NCBI RefSeq assembly: GCF_003116035.1
Contig: NZ_LGQW01000015.1
Coordinates: forward strand, 6,057,475-6,121,474
DNA length: 64,000 nucleotides
From: Azospirillum sp. TSH64
GTDB lineage: Bacteria; Pseudomonadota; Alphaproteobacteria; Azospirillales; Azospirillaceae
Direction of reading: 5' to 3'
A program made the position numbers and the translations under genes. Positions 1-8,865 of the stretch are shown here, piece after piece; the stretch's first letter is position 1, and the number at the start of each line of letters is the position of its first letter. A model generated the notes under the pieces. The model worked only from the letters and a program-made list of their open reading frames with translations, was not told where the DNA came from and ran no database searches.

Positions 1-2661
1 GCGGTGGTAGAGAGCCCAGAACCGGTCCCCCATGGCAACTGCCCGGTCGAGCGCGGCCTTGACGCCGTCATCAATGCGCCCGACGTCGATCCGCGTTGCC
101 GCCCAAAGCAGGTCCGCCTCAGGAGGTGATACGCCGGCCTCGACCAACGGCTCGAGAAGGGCCAGTGCGGCCTCCCGGTTCCCGGCTATGAAGACCGGCC
201 GCACCAGCCCCATCAGGGCAGAGATCAGTTCCCCGTCCGGCTGCTGCCGGTCCCGCAGTAGCTGGGCCGCCGCCGCTGCGATTTCGCGGACGCGAGCGTG
301 GTCCTGTCGGGCGAGAAGAAGGCGGAGATGGTGGTAATAGGCCCAGAACGGCTCCGGCGCAGCGGCGGCGCAATTCAGGGCGGTGTCGATGGCCGCATCA
401 GTCCGTCCTACGTCGATCTGCATCGCCGCCCACACTAGATTCGCGCCCGGATTGCGTTCCCCGGCATTCACCAGCGGATCAAGCACGGCGAGCGCGCCTG
501 GAAAATCGTTCAGTGCGAAGCGGCTTTTCCCGAGGGCAACGAGATTTGAGCTTTCTCCCGACCCAGTGGCATGTGCGGCTGCCACGTCGGCCGACACGGC
601 GGCGTAGTCGCCCCGCATGAGGTTTAGCCGGGCACGATGGAAATAGCCCCAGAAGGGGTCCGGGCTGGCGATCACGTTGACCAGCGCCTGCACGACTTCG
701 TCATCCGTGCGCCCTAGGTCGATCTGGCGCGCTGCCCAGAGGAGTTGGGCGCGGCCGATTAGGACGTCGTCCTTCGGAAGGGTCGCGTAGAGAGCGTCGA
801 ACTCGTCGTAACGCCCTTCTTTCATCAGCAGGAACAGAGTGTCAATTTGACGGCTGCTGGTGTTATAGCGGCCGTAAAGCTTTGAGTTGAGTTCGTAGCG
901 CTCCCCCTCCGTCGTCGCGACGAGATCCTGCGTCAGGAGCTGCGCCCCGTAGATCGTATCATAGGCATAGACGGCACGATCCTCAGGAGCCATGCGACAC
1001 GCCCGAAGGGCGCCGAACGCGGCCTCGTCGGCGATCCCCAGCCGGGCCAGGATCTCCGCCCCGAGGTCGTTGGCGTCAAGTGTACCGAAGGGGGTATCCG
1101 CCACGCCAGGAACGTTGGAGAATACGAAGAGGGGGGTCCGAAACAGGTCATCTTCCCGGACTTGGTCGTTTCCGAGAGTCATGAGGATGTCCCTCCAGAC
1201 CTCAAGTCCATTCAGGCTGTTCGTGAAAAACGGTACATGGTCCCCGAAGACCACAAGGACATAGGGACGAGCCCGGCTCTCTAGGCCCCGGTGTAGGCGG
1301 GCCAGGGCGCGGTCGGTCGCTGCTGTGACCCTGCAGTACTGGTCGACCACCTTCTGAAGCGGCTGACCCTTGAAGAAGCTGGGATCGACGAAGTCGGTCC
1401 TGTCGTGCTCGGCTGGCGGGTAAGGGCCGTGCCCCATAATAGAGACGCCGAAGACGAAGTTCGGCCGGTCGGCCTCAAGCTTTGAAAGGATGAGGTCAAC
1501 GAATGCGTTGTCGGAAATCCGGTCGAATTGCCGCGCCGCGCCGTAGAAGCTCTCATCGGCGAAGAACTCGTCGAAACCCAGCTTCCGGTACACTCTATCG
1601 CGGTTGTAAAACCACCGGTGGAAGGGGTGCACGGCGCAGCTCGTGTACCCGCGGCGCTTCAAACAATGGGGAAGCCCGTAGACGCCGTCGTTAAGCCTGC
1701 TCATATAGGGGAGCATTCCGCTCCCGTCCGACCCTGTGGGAATGCCCGTCAACACCTCGAACTCGGTATTACAGGTGTTTCCGCCGACGACGGGCACATT
1801 GAGACGGCCGCGAGCGCGCTCCGGCCCTTCCGCCTTGACATAGACAAGTGGTTCCGCCGCGAGTGGGATGCCAAGTTCCGCCAAATCGGCAAGGGACTCC
1901 ATCATCAGCACAATGACATCAGGATCGCCTGCGGCTTCGCGGCATCCATCCGGCTGACCGCCGACCCGGCGCACCTTCGACAGAACGTCGATGCGCCGGT
2001 CAAACTCGTGGGGCTTGTGCGGTCTCGACATCCTGACTAGCAGGAGCCAGCCTTGTAGAAGGAAGCCGAGCCGCCGGACGTTAATGTTTTGGTCTGTCTG
2101 CGAGTAGGCGAGGGCATCGTCGACCTGTGGCCATGCGCGCGCCCGCCACCACAGTACGGCCCAGCCGGCCATGCTGGCCGGCAGAAGCCCGAGGCGGAAC
2201 CTCGAACCCGACATAAAGGCCAGGGCGGCGTTGGCGCAGTGTCCCAGCAGCATTGCGCCAGCCGCAGCGAGGGCCAGGGCGATCGCTATGACGGCAAGGC
2301 GGCGCGGCGGCACATAGCTCGGCAGGAAGGTCAGCGCCTCACGGACGCTGTTTAGGTCTCCGGGCGACAGGACGCGGCCAAATAGTCTGTGCAGAGCGAT
2401 GTTCGTAGCGTAAAGCGCAAGAATGACGCACGCAGCCAACTCTGTGCCGATGACGCCGGCCAGCGCGAACAAGGTGCCGTGCAGGGTGGCCGCGACGGCG
2501 GTGTTCCACCAGAAGCGGCGGTGGTTCGCAATCGGAGCCGTGTCATAGGCAAAAGCAAGCTGGTCCTCCAGCCGCCTTTGCAAGTATGCGCAAAGCAGTG
2601 CAAAGATAGAGCAGCCAGAAATATAAACAAAAAATATGACCATTGGGTTCCATATGTGCAT
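1..2661 (-). CDS. LTA-synthase-like membrane phosphoglycerol/phosphoethanolamine transferase with C-terminal repeats (3' end beyond window)
   Basis: The frame stays open from 2661 to the left edge (887 codons), so the C-terminus lies outside. The first ~190 residues hold about four hydrophobic segments. A periplasmic alkaline-phosphatase-superfamily domain follows, with MMESLAD near residue 254, GGNTCNTEFEVLTG near 293 (the family's catalytic Thr region) and FGDHVPF near 471 (metal-binding Asp-His). This family (LTA synthase, OpgB, EptA) transfers phosphoglycerol or phosphoethanolamine to glycans or lipids at the outer face of the inner membrane. After the catalytic domain come three repeats of about 105 residues built on WAAxQIDxGRTD and FWxYxHxxRL, which is unusual for the family. 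The ATG at 2661 is chosen; ATG 2643 is also possible, and neither has a clear ribosome site. It reads in the same direction as the glycan operon above it, so glycan decoration is the likely role. Confidence 0.75.
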   Translation of the reverse strand, partial: MHIWNPMVIFFVYISGCSIFALLCAYLQRRLEDQLAFAYDTAPIANHRRFWWNTAVAATLHGTLFALAGVIGTELAACVILALYATNIALHRLFGRVLSPGDLNSVREALTFLPSYVPPRRLAVIAIALALAAAGAMLLGHCANAALAFMSGSRFRLGLLPASMAGWAVLWWRARAWPQVDDALAYSQTDQNINVRRLGFLLQGWLLLVRMSRPHKPHEFDRRIDVLSKVRRVGGQPDGCREAAGDPDVIVLMMESLADLAELGIPLAAEPLVYVKAEGPERARGRLNVPVVGGNTCNTEFEVLTGIPTGSDGSGMLPYMSRLNDGVYGLPHCLKRRGYTSCAVHPFHRWFYNRDRVYRKLGFDEFFADESFYGAARQFDRISDNAFVDLILSKLEADRPNFVFGVSIMGHGPYPPAEHDRTDFVDPSFFKGQPLQKVVDQYCRVTAATDRALARLHRGLESRARPYVLVVFGDHVPFFTNSLNGLEVWRDILMTLGNDQVREDDLFRTPLFVFSNVPGVADTPFGTLDANDLGAEILARLGIADEAAFGALRACRMAPEDRAVYAYDTIYGAQLLTQDLVATTEGERYELNSKLYGRYNTSSRQIDTLFLLMKEGRYDEFDALYATLPKDDVLIGRAQLLWAARQIDLGRTDDEVVQALVNVIASPDPFWGYFHRARLNLMRGDYAAVSADVAAAHATGSGESSNLVALGKSRFALNDFPGALAVLDPLVNAGERNPGANLVWAAMQIDVGRTDAAIDTALNCAAAAPEPFWAYYHHLRLLLARQDHARVREIAAAAAQLLRDRQQPDGELISALMGLVRPVFIAGNREAALALLEPLVEAGVSPPEADLLWAATRIDVGRIDDGVKAALDRAVAMGDRFWALYHR

Positions 2662-2849
2662 ATTCAAGAAAATTAAATCCGTGGCCCTTGCCGGTTAGGA
2701 TCGCCTGTATATTCGAGTAATTGAAAGGTCATGCTCGTCATCTGATGAATGGTGATTTTTCCCCACTGTGGAGACGAGGGATGTATCTGAGCCCTGCTGG
2801 TGCGCCGCGGTCGGGGAGAGGTGCCGATGTGCCGCCCCTCCGTCGTAAG

Positions 2850-2948
2850 GTCAGGCGCTCATCGCCCCTTCTCGAACGGTACGCCGCGGCCACCGCCTAC
2901 ATCTCCGGCGGCCTGCTCTCGTTCGAGAAGGGGCGATGAGCGCCTGAC
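2850..2948. repeat. Perfect 28-bp inverted repeat with 43-nt loop
   Basis: Bases 2850-2877 and 2921-2948 are exact reverse complements (28 of 28). The 43-nt loop is itself GC-rich with short self-complementary stretches. It sits in the 361-base gene-free gap 2662-3022, between the stop of the FkbM gene and the start of the phosphatase-like gene. It could form a very stable RNA or DNA hairpin: a bidirectional terminator-like structure, or the remnant of a palindromic mobile element. No T-run follows either arm. Nothing else recognisable is in the gap apart from the upstream region of the 2661 start. Confidence 0.85.
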
Positions 2949-3022
2949 ATCTTCGGACAGATCAGATCCAGTCGGTTTCCGTCTTGTAGACAGTTCGGCC
3001 TGGAGTGGGTTCACCCGCCCAT

Positions 3023-4249
3023 CTACCTCCAGCGGCCAGTGCCGGCCGCAGCAACCTCCCGCATCCGTTCGGTCGGAATGGCAAGCACGTCCCATTCGTA
3101 CTGGTCGTCCAGAGAGCGCTTGGGGAAGCCTGCTGCCCCCACCTCGACGTCCGCCCGGTGCCGGAAGCCATAACCCAGGCCGCCGAGAAATTCGTAGATC
3201 ACTCGATAATCATACCCAGCAAGTTGCATCCAATGGGGTGACACTTCGAAAAACACAAACGGACGGTGTTCGCGTAGGCACCGGTCAAGACCGCGCAGCA
3301 CGAATAACTCGTAACTCTGGACGTCGATTTTGATGAACCCAATCCTGATGTCGGGAAAGGATTGCTGGAGAAGATCGTCCAGAGGTGCTGCGTCAACTGT
3401 TTCCGCAGCAGCATTCTCTGGCGGCTGTGGATTGATGCCAAGGCTCCCGAAATTGCACTCATGCTCGTAATCGATGGGGTACAGCGTCAATTTCCCAGGT
3501 CGATCCGACGCGGCGACATGCACCGTCCTAACGTTTCGGCAACCGTTCAGCACGCAGTTCGCATTCAGCAACTGGTACATGACCCGCTGCGCTTCGATTG
3601 AGACGACAACCCCCTCCGGCCCGACCAGTTGGGAGAAAACGACCGAGTGATGGCCGAAGTTCGCACCGACATCGAGCACGGCATCGCCGCGTCGGACACA
3701 CGCCTTGAACAGCCCGATGTCGTCCCCGCCCCATGTCCCTGTGGACTGGATGACGTTGGGAATGTCCTTGTCTGTCAGCAGAACGAGGAAGCGCCCCCAC
3801 TCGGCATTGATCAACTTGCAGCCGGGCGACAACGTCAGGACGTCTCCCCGCTCGTCCGGCAGAGCCTCCACGGCCAATCCGACAACCCAGACTTGATCGC
3901 CGCCGGACGTTGAGTTCCGCCGTCCGAGAACCCGGACAACGACTTCGGCAGCGCCGTGCGGACCGGCGTCGATATAATGAAAGAAGCCCTCGTCCTGGTG
4001 TTCGGCGTAGAGGTCAACCACAATGGAGTGGCCGGCGCAGGTGATCTCCACGAGCCCGCTCCATGCGTGCCGCAGCAGCCAAATGCCGACGCGGCCGGGC
4101 GGGCACATGAACGTCATAGTGGCCCCGGCCGTTTCCGCCATCTGGGCAACCGTCCCCAGCTTCGGCAGGTCGTAGGGTTTCCACTCCTGCGTTGTCGCCA
4201 GTGCGTATAATCCTCGACGTGTGATCTCAGGAACCTGAAGCTTAATCAT
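3023..4249 (-). CDS. FkbM-family methyltransferase with N-terminal accessory beta domain
   Basis: The protein has 408 residues. The C-terminal half is an FkbM-type SAM-dependent O-methyltransferase: DAVLDVGANFGHHSVVF (SAM-binding motif I), then VVSIEAQ, and IGFIKIDVQSYELFVLRGL, the family's IDVxGxE-like signature. Such enzymes methylate sugars in polysaccharides and glycolipids. The N-terminal ~150 residues are a separate domain with RHAWSGLVEI and VDLYAEH, resembling a stretch in the neighbouring methyltransferase. The start at 4249 is chosen because GAGGA lies about 8 nt upstream; longer starts would overlap the preceding gene. The gap to that gene is 34 nt, so they are probably co-transcribed. 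Confidence 0.85.
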   Translation of the reverse strand: MIKLQVPEITRRGLYALATTQEWKPYDLPKLGTVAQMAETAGATMTFMCPPGRVGIWLLRHAWSGLVEITCAGHSIVVDLYAEHQDEGFFHYIDAGPHGAAEVVVRVLGRRNSTSGGDQVWVVGLAVEALPDERGDVLTLSPGCKLINAEWGRFLVLLTDKDIPNVIQSTGTWGGDDIGLFKACVRRGDAVLDVGANFGHHSVVFSQLVGPEGVVVSIEAQRVMYQLLNANCVLNGCRNVRTVHVAASDRPGKLTLYPIDYEHECNFGSLGINPQPPENAAAETVDAAPLDDLLQQSFPDIRIGFIKIDVQSYELFVLRGLDRCLREHRPFVFFEVSPHWMQLAGYDYRVIYEFLGGLGYGFRHRADVEVGAAGFPKRSLDDQYEWDVLAIPTERMREVAAAGTGRWR

Positions 4250-4283
4250 TCTAATTGTCCTCGGAAGCAAGGCGCGCAGATAA

Positions 4284-5558
4284 TCAGATTTTGGTACCGC
4301 ACAACCAAACACCGTTGGCAATATATTTCAGTCGATCATATGTCACTAGCTTGTCCCATTCCTTTACTGTTTCCAAAATATTCTGAACTTTTCTGGAGTC
4401 CGCAAGTCGATCGACATGAGTGCATTGTATCATCCACTCGATCAAGAAACTCATGGAGCCCTCCCAGAAGACGTCATCGATCCGAAAATCCTTGAGCATC
4501 TCCTCAAGACCCCAAACCGTTCCATTGAAGAAGTGTTGTCCTTCGCTGTGGATCGGCTGCATGAACGCCATGCCGATGAGGACTTTCCCACCGGGCTTCG
4601 TGACGCGATAAATTTCCTTCCCAGCGAGATTTGGATCTTTCAGGTGCTCGATGACGCCGGTCGAATATATGAATTCAAAAGTGTCGCTCGCGAACGGCAA
4701 CTTGAGCGCATCGCCGACGATGTCAGGTTCGTCATATGGAGCATAATCGAGGTTGACGTATCGGGGATCGTCTAACTGCCGGTTGCCACCTCCAATGTCG
4801 AGACACAGGCCGCTGGCCGGCACCGCTGCCAGCATTTCTCTGAACCGGTTCGTATAGCTGGCGCCCCGGACACGCAGCTTCTTCTCGAAACGGATAGGCT
4901 CGACCTTCTCCGTGGCAATTTCGCACCCCGAAAACAGGCACTGTTGGCCCATACTCTGCGTCGATTGGGTGCCCTTGGCATGGACGACGACTTCGGATGG
5001 GGTGTCCGGCCGGGCCGGCTTGACGGCGACGGTTCTCGGAACGGTCGTGTGCGGCTCGTAGAGGTCGAGCTGGTGGATCACTTCCCCATTGACGAGCACA
5101 TCCACATGGCCCGACCAGGGATGCGCGCCGAAGATAATTTGGCATGGACGGTCGATCTGCCAGCGAATGGTTGTTGGCCTTGTTTCGCAATCCGTAACCA
5201 CCATGTTCTCAATCGGGCGCCAGTCGCCGCTGTACGTGAACAGGGCATCGTTGGGAGGGAATGCGGTCCAGACTTGCTGCTGCTCCTCATACGACGGCAG
5301 GTGCCCTTCGACAATACGCGCTCGGATCGTACCCACGTCGATCCCCGACTGGAAACGCACGAAGTCGATCTGGAAGTTCCGGATCTCGCCGACGACGGAC
5401 CCGAGCCGCGGGCTCCATAGGACTGCTTCCTTCACCGCTCCGGCCGACTGCACCAGAGGCAAGACCTCCAGCGCGCCGCGCGTTATCGGGCAGGCGAGCC
5501 GACCGAGGAGCTTCTGCTGCACGATCGCTGCGGACGAGAGAGTCGCTATTTCACTCAT
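4284..5558 (-). CDS. Class I SAM methyltransferase with Trm112-like N-terminus
   Basis: The protein has 424 residues from ATG 5558. Residues ~15-70 (LLGRLACPITRGALEVLPL) resemble the Trm112-like zinc-ribbon module often joined to methyltransferases, but the expected cysteines are mostly missing. The middle region contains HPWSGHVDVLVNGE, related to the accessory domain in the next gene. The catalytic domain has LCLDIGGGNRQL (SAM motif I), YVNLDYAPYDEPDIVGDAL, and STGVIEHLKDP with VTKPGGKVLIG, a Methyltransf_11 pattern. A glycan or glycolipid substrate is inferred from context. Upstream in-frame starts extend to 5642 but would touch the stop of the preceding gene, so the internal ATG is preferred. 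Confidence 0.8.
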   Translation of the reverse strand: MSEIATLSSAAIVQQKLLGRLACPITRGALEVLPLVQSAGAVKEAVLWSPRLGSVVGEIRNFQIDFVRFQSGIDVGTIRARIVEGHLPSYEEQQQVWTAFPPNDALFTYSGDWRPIENMVVTDCETRPTTIRWQIDRPCQIIFGAHPWSGHVDVLVNGEVIHQLDLYEPHTTVPRTVAVKPARPDTPSEVVVHAKGTQSTQSMGQQCLFSGCEIATEKVEPIRFEKKLRVRGASYTNRFREMLAAVPASGLCLDIGGGNRQLDDPRYVNLDYAPYDEPDIVGDALKLPFASDTFEFIYSTGVIEHLKDPNLAGKEIYRVTKPGGKVLIGMAFMQPIHSEGQHFFNGTVWGLEEMLKDFRIDDVFWEGSMSFLIEWMIQCTHVDRLADSRKVQNILETVKEWDKLVTYDRLKYIANGVWLCGTKI

Positions 5559-5641
5559 TTGCCAGAAGCCCAACTTACACGATAAAGACAGACACCAGAG
5601 CACATCATGCTGCGATCTTCCACACCGGACCGCATTCACCA

Positions 5642-6028
5642 CTAGAGCGTCCCGTTCTTACCAACAGCAGCAATCTTGTTCTTCAGGCCAAGTATTTCGG
5701 TTTCGAGTTGATTGAGTTCTTCCGTCTTTGATACCCACCTTTTCTGCTTCTCGTAAAGATCATGAAGCAGAGAGCGCTTCATCCGCGCCCGTAGCAGAGC
5801 CGCGTCGGGAGAGGCGAGTAACGAGCGCGACATGGGCCCCGAGAGTTCCTGGAGGGTCGCCGCCACCTCCGGGTATTTGGCTAGGAAATCGGTGTTCAGC
5901 AATATGTGGCATAGCAGGTCCTTGGGACCTTCCACATAGGAGAGGAGCTTGCTCACCTCGATATCGGAGGGCTGAACATCCGTGAAGGTGTCAAGTGCCT
6001 GGACGACCATGTTTCGATCCAGCCTCAT
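5642..6028 (-). CDS. Small hypothetical coiled-coil protein
   Basis: This 128-residue protein is unrecognised. Its start overlaps the stop of the GT2-GT4 gene by 4 bases (ATGA), so it is translationally coupled and very likely real. The N-terminal ~70 residues are mixed helix (VQALDTFTDVQPSDIEVSKLL). The C-terminal ~45 residues (KQKRWVSKTEELNQLETEILGLKNKI) have a heptad pattern expected of a coiled coil. No signal peptide or membrane segment is seen. It may be a partner or length regulator of the glycosyltransferases, but that is only a guess from position. Confidence 0.7.
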   Translation of the reverse strand: MRLDRNMVVQALDTFTDVQPSDIEVSKLLSYVEGPKDLLCHILLNTDFLAKYPEVAATLQELSGPMSRSLLASPDAALLRARMKRSLLHDLYEKQKRWVSKTEELNQLETEILGLKNKIAAVGKNGTL

Positions 6029-8244
6029 GATCTGACTTCCTCCAGCGCTGTGTTAGAAGACGTGTCCACCTCTTGGAAGGAGGCGTAAGCAGCCTCGATG
6101 CCTTCGACCATCTGCTCCAAGGTGTATTTCGCAAGGAAGCTCTGCCGGGCAGCATTTCCAAGTTGCCGGCGAAGGTTTCGGTCGTGGACGAGTTTGAGAA
6201 CGGCCTGCGCGATTTCTTCGGGATCGTTAGGATCGACGAGAAGCCCCGTCTTCAACGGCTCAACAACCTCCGCAAGTCCACCTACGTTACCAGCAATAAC
6301 GGGTTTTCCGTATCGCATTGCTTCGATGGCCACAAGGCCGAAGGATTCGAAGCGGGAGGGAGCGAGAAAAATGTCGCAGTTGGCGTAGGCTTCGGCCAGT
6401 TGGTCGTCCGGACGGTAGCCTTCGATATGGATCCGCTGTGCCAGCACCGCGGATGCGCCCTCTTGAAGACGATGGACCGCTCGCTTGCTGTTCTGGTCTT
6501 CCGTCGTGGCGCCGATAAAGCGGAATGAGACGTCGGGAACCTGCGCGCAGACACGAAGGGCCGCATCCAGCGCCGTGTCGAACCCCTTGCGGGTTTCCTG
6601 GCGCCCGACGAACAGGACTGTGATCTCGTCGCCCGCTTCCGTCTTCATAGTCTTTGGCATTTGCGGCACGGAGACACCGTGGGGGACGATGATCGTCCGC
6701 GGCGCGATGTCGACGCCGTAGGCGTCGTGGATTTCCTTCACGACCGCTTCCGTGTTGCCGAGGAAGTACGGTGCCTTTTCGAAGAGGAACTGTTCGGCCT
6801 TGATGACGCGCTGGACGTGGTTAAAGTCGTACAGGGGGCGGTGCCAGTCCGGCTTGTGAGGGTAGGCGAGCTTATAGGTGGTGTGCAGAGACGTCACCAC
6901 GGGGATGGGCGAGAGTAGCAGGGGGACGAGTCCCTCGACGTCCCAAATTGGCGCGGAAACCAAATCTAGGTTCGTAAAACCGATCTCCTGCAGTTCCACG
7001 TACACGCCGGCCGACCAGTGGGCGAGGTCGCCCGGTATGTCGATCGCGGCGGTCACCTCACCGAGTTCTCCACCCTCAACAGCTCGCACCTTGTGGACCC
7101 AGACACCGTCCCGGAAATCGACCGTCGGTTCGGCTTCTGCGCGGGTAATGACATGAACCCGATGCCCGCGTGCCGCGAGGCCACTGGCGACATGCTCCGT
7201 CCACCGTGCGATGCCAGCGGTGTCGTTTGGAGGATATCCCTGAGAGACCAGCGCGATCCGCAGCTTTTGGGCGCCGCGGGCGTTGAACCCCTTGAAGGGC
7301 CTTTTGGCGACATCCGCCGCGCGTTCCAATAGGTTGGTGGGGGCGGGACGCCGGGACAGCTCACGGCCTTCCTCGATGCCGAGTTCCACCTCCTGGTTGA
7401 GGAGCGCTTCGGCAGCCGGGCTGAGATAGTTGTGCTCGCGGAGCCACCGGTTGTCCCGGCGCAAGCCGTCGCGGTACTTAACGATTTCGACCGTCACAGC
7501 GATCTCGTCTAGTGCCGTCACGCCATGTCGGTACATGAAGTAGGCCTTGCTTCGGCTGGGGATATGCAACGTGGTCGGAACCTTATTTGGGTTCCGCAGA
7601 TGGCTCGGCGCGTAGCGATGATAGATAAGGGCATCGGGGGCGTACACGATCTGCCCACCTTGGTCCACGAGCCTTAAGCAGACGTCCGTCTCATCGAGGA
7701 AGTAAGCGAAGGTTTCGTCGAAGCCACCAATCTCTCGCAGCGCCGACGCGCGGAACGACGAGTTGGTCCCAAGAAGAGAGGGAAACAGAGGCGATCCGGG
7801 GAAGCAAAATATTTCGCGTGAAATCCCACTGGGTACAGTGTAGGCATTTCCCAGTCTATCGCAAAGTGTGGAAGTTGCTTGGTATCGCTTTCCTGTATGA
7901 TCTCTGGTAAAGCCGCCAACCCCAACAACATCGTCTGAATTATACTTTTCCAGAAGCTTGTTTAACCAAGACGGATGGACCACTGCGTCGTCATCTATAA
8001 ATGCAATAATGTCACCCATCGCGTTTGCAATACCAACATTCCGCGAAACGGAGAGATTTCTTTCTGGGCATTCGAGATATGTGATGGATGAAGCGTATTC
8101 GTTGCAGAGTGCTCGCGTCTCGTCTGTCGACGGACCGTTCACAACGACGACCTCGAATTGACCTTCGAGGTTGCGAAGGGCACGTAGGCAATCGCGGAGC
8201 TGAGATGCTCGATTATAAGTATTGATCACGATTGAGGTATTCAT
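6025..8244 (-). CDS. Two-domain GT2-GT4 glycosyltransferase
   Basis: The protein has 739 residues. Residues 1-250 are a GT-A fold family 2 transferase: SIVINTYNRASQL, IAFIDDDAVVHPSWL (DxD-type metal site), then GGFDETFAYFLDETDVCLRL. Residues ~325-735 are a GT-B fold family 4 transferase: SQGYPPNDTAGIARWTEHVA, VLFVGRQETRKGFDTAL, and APSRFESFGLVAIEAMRYGK with the EX7E motif. Two glycosyl transfers are therefore encoded in one chain, probably adding successive sugars to a glycan. ATG 8244 is used, with AAGG about 8 nt upstream; it lies one base from the previous stop. Its 3' end overlaps the coiled-coil gene by 4 bases. Confidence 0.9.
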   Translation of the reverse strand: MNTSIVINTYNRASQLRDCLRALRNLEGQFEVVVVNGPSTDETRALCNEYASSITYLECPERNLSVSRNVGIANAMGDIIAFIDDDAVVHPSWLNKLLEKYNSDDVVGVGGFTRDHTGKRYQATSTLCDRLGNAYTVPSGISREIFCFPGSPLFPSLLGTNSSFRASALREIGGFDETFAYFLDETDVCLRLVDQGGQIVYAPDALIYHRYAPSHLRNPNKVPTTLHIPSRSKAYFMYRHGVTALDEIAVTVEIVKYRDGLRRDNRWLREHNYLSPAAEALLNQEVELGIEEGRELSRRPAPTNLLERAADVAKRPFKGFNARGAQKLRIALVSQGYPPNDTAGIARWTEHVASGLAARGHRVHVITRAEAEPTVDFRDGVWVHKVRAVEGGELGEVTAAIDIPGDLAHWSAGVYVELQEIGFTNLDLVSAPIWDVEGLVPLLLSPIPVVTSLHTTYKLAYPHKPDWHRPLYDFNHVQRVIKAEQFLFEKAPYFLGNTEAVVKEIHDAYGVDIAPRTIIVPHGVSVPQMPKTMKTEAGDEITVLFVGRQETRKGFDTALDAALRVCAQVPDVSFRFIGATTEDQNSKRAVHRLQEGASAVLAQRIHIEGYRPDDQLAEAYANCDIFLAPSRFESFGLVAIEAMRYGKPVIAGNVGGLAEVVEPLKTGLLVDPNDPEEIAQAVLKLVHDRNLRRQLGNAARQSFLAKYTLEQMVEGIEAAYASFQEVDTSSNTALEEVRS

Positions 8245-8245
8245 A

Positions 8246-8821
8246 TTAATTGCCTTCAGTATTGGCGCGCAACAAAGCAATCACATCCATATTTTTCTCA
8301 TGAAATTCGGGAGATCGAAACAGAGCAGCAAACAAGCTATCCTTAGATCTGTGCACAGATAACTGATGATTAATCGCGTCATCGCTCTCTGGGATACGAT
8401 GAAATAGAAGTCCGAATACTGAAATAACGTCTTCTCTAGTCAATACGCAAGTGGGAAGGTTTTCCGTTAGCCTGATCTCAAGTAGTATATGCTGTTGTTT
8501 GCCGGAATCCACGACAATCTTCAACTTTCTCTCGTTTGCTCTCGGCTTCAAACGAACTCGAAACCCGACCTCGACTCTCGGCACACCAGCATCGTTAACA
8601 TCAGGTCGAGCCAGATCTGCTTTTCCGCGACCGATTATTCCGGTGGACCCAAAGACCAGTATTTCAGGGGTACTGTCTGGGCTCGCCGCATCGAATGCCC
8701 AGCCGTATATCAGCGCAGCACCATGATCAAAATCGAGTCCGTCGAAATTGGCATAGATACTGGTCCCTTTAATAGCGGGAAGCGTAGCTAGAAGGCCCGC
8801 CGCCTCTATATATTGCTGCAT
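8246..8821 (-). CDS. Non-catalytic protein: beta domain plus DUF4214-like domain
   Basis: The protein has 191 residues from ATG 8821, which has GAGGAG about 10 nt upstream. Residues ~35-125 form a beta-rich domain beginning GAALIYGWAFDAASPD and ending VGFRVRLKPR. Similar G-W ... GF modules occur in the large glycosyltransferases at 11524 and 14645. Residues ~135-185 (TREDVISVFGLLFHRIPES ... LFAALFRSPEF) match the pattern of DUF4214, a helical domain common in glycan-locus proteins and adhesins. No catalytic motif is seen. It is sandwiched in the operon, one base before the GT2-GT4 gene. A carbohydrate-binding or scaffolding role is an inference. Confidence 0.7.
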   Translation of the reverse strand: MQQYIEAAGLLATLPAIKGTSIYANFDGLDFDHGAALIYGWAFDAASPDSTPEILVFGSTGIIGRGKADLARPDVNDAGVPRVEVGFRVRLKPRANERKLKIVVDSGKQQHILLEIRLTENLPTCVLTREDVISVFGLLFHRIPESDDAINHQLSVHRSKDSLFAALFRSPEFHEKNMDVIALLRANTEGN

Positions 8822-8865
8822 ATCACTTATCTCCTCATGTGAAAAATCGGGAATGAGAAATATTA

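Noticed and set aside
2721..3333. Short open frames over the inverted repeat
   Set aside because: They depend on the palindrome and have low-complexity Arg/Pro/Ser translation with no ribosome site or family motif.
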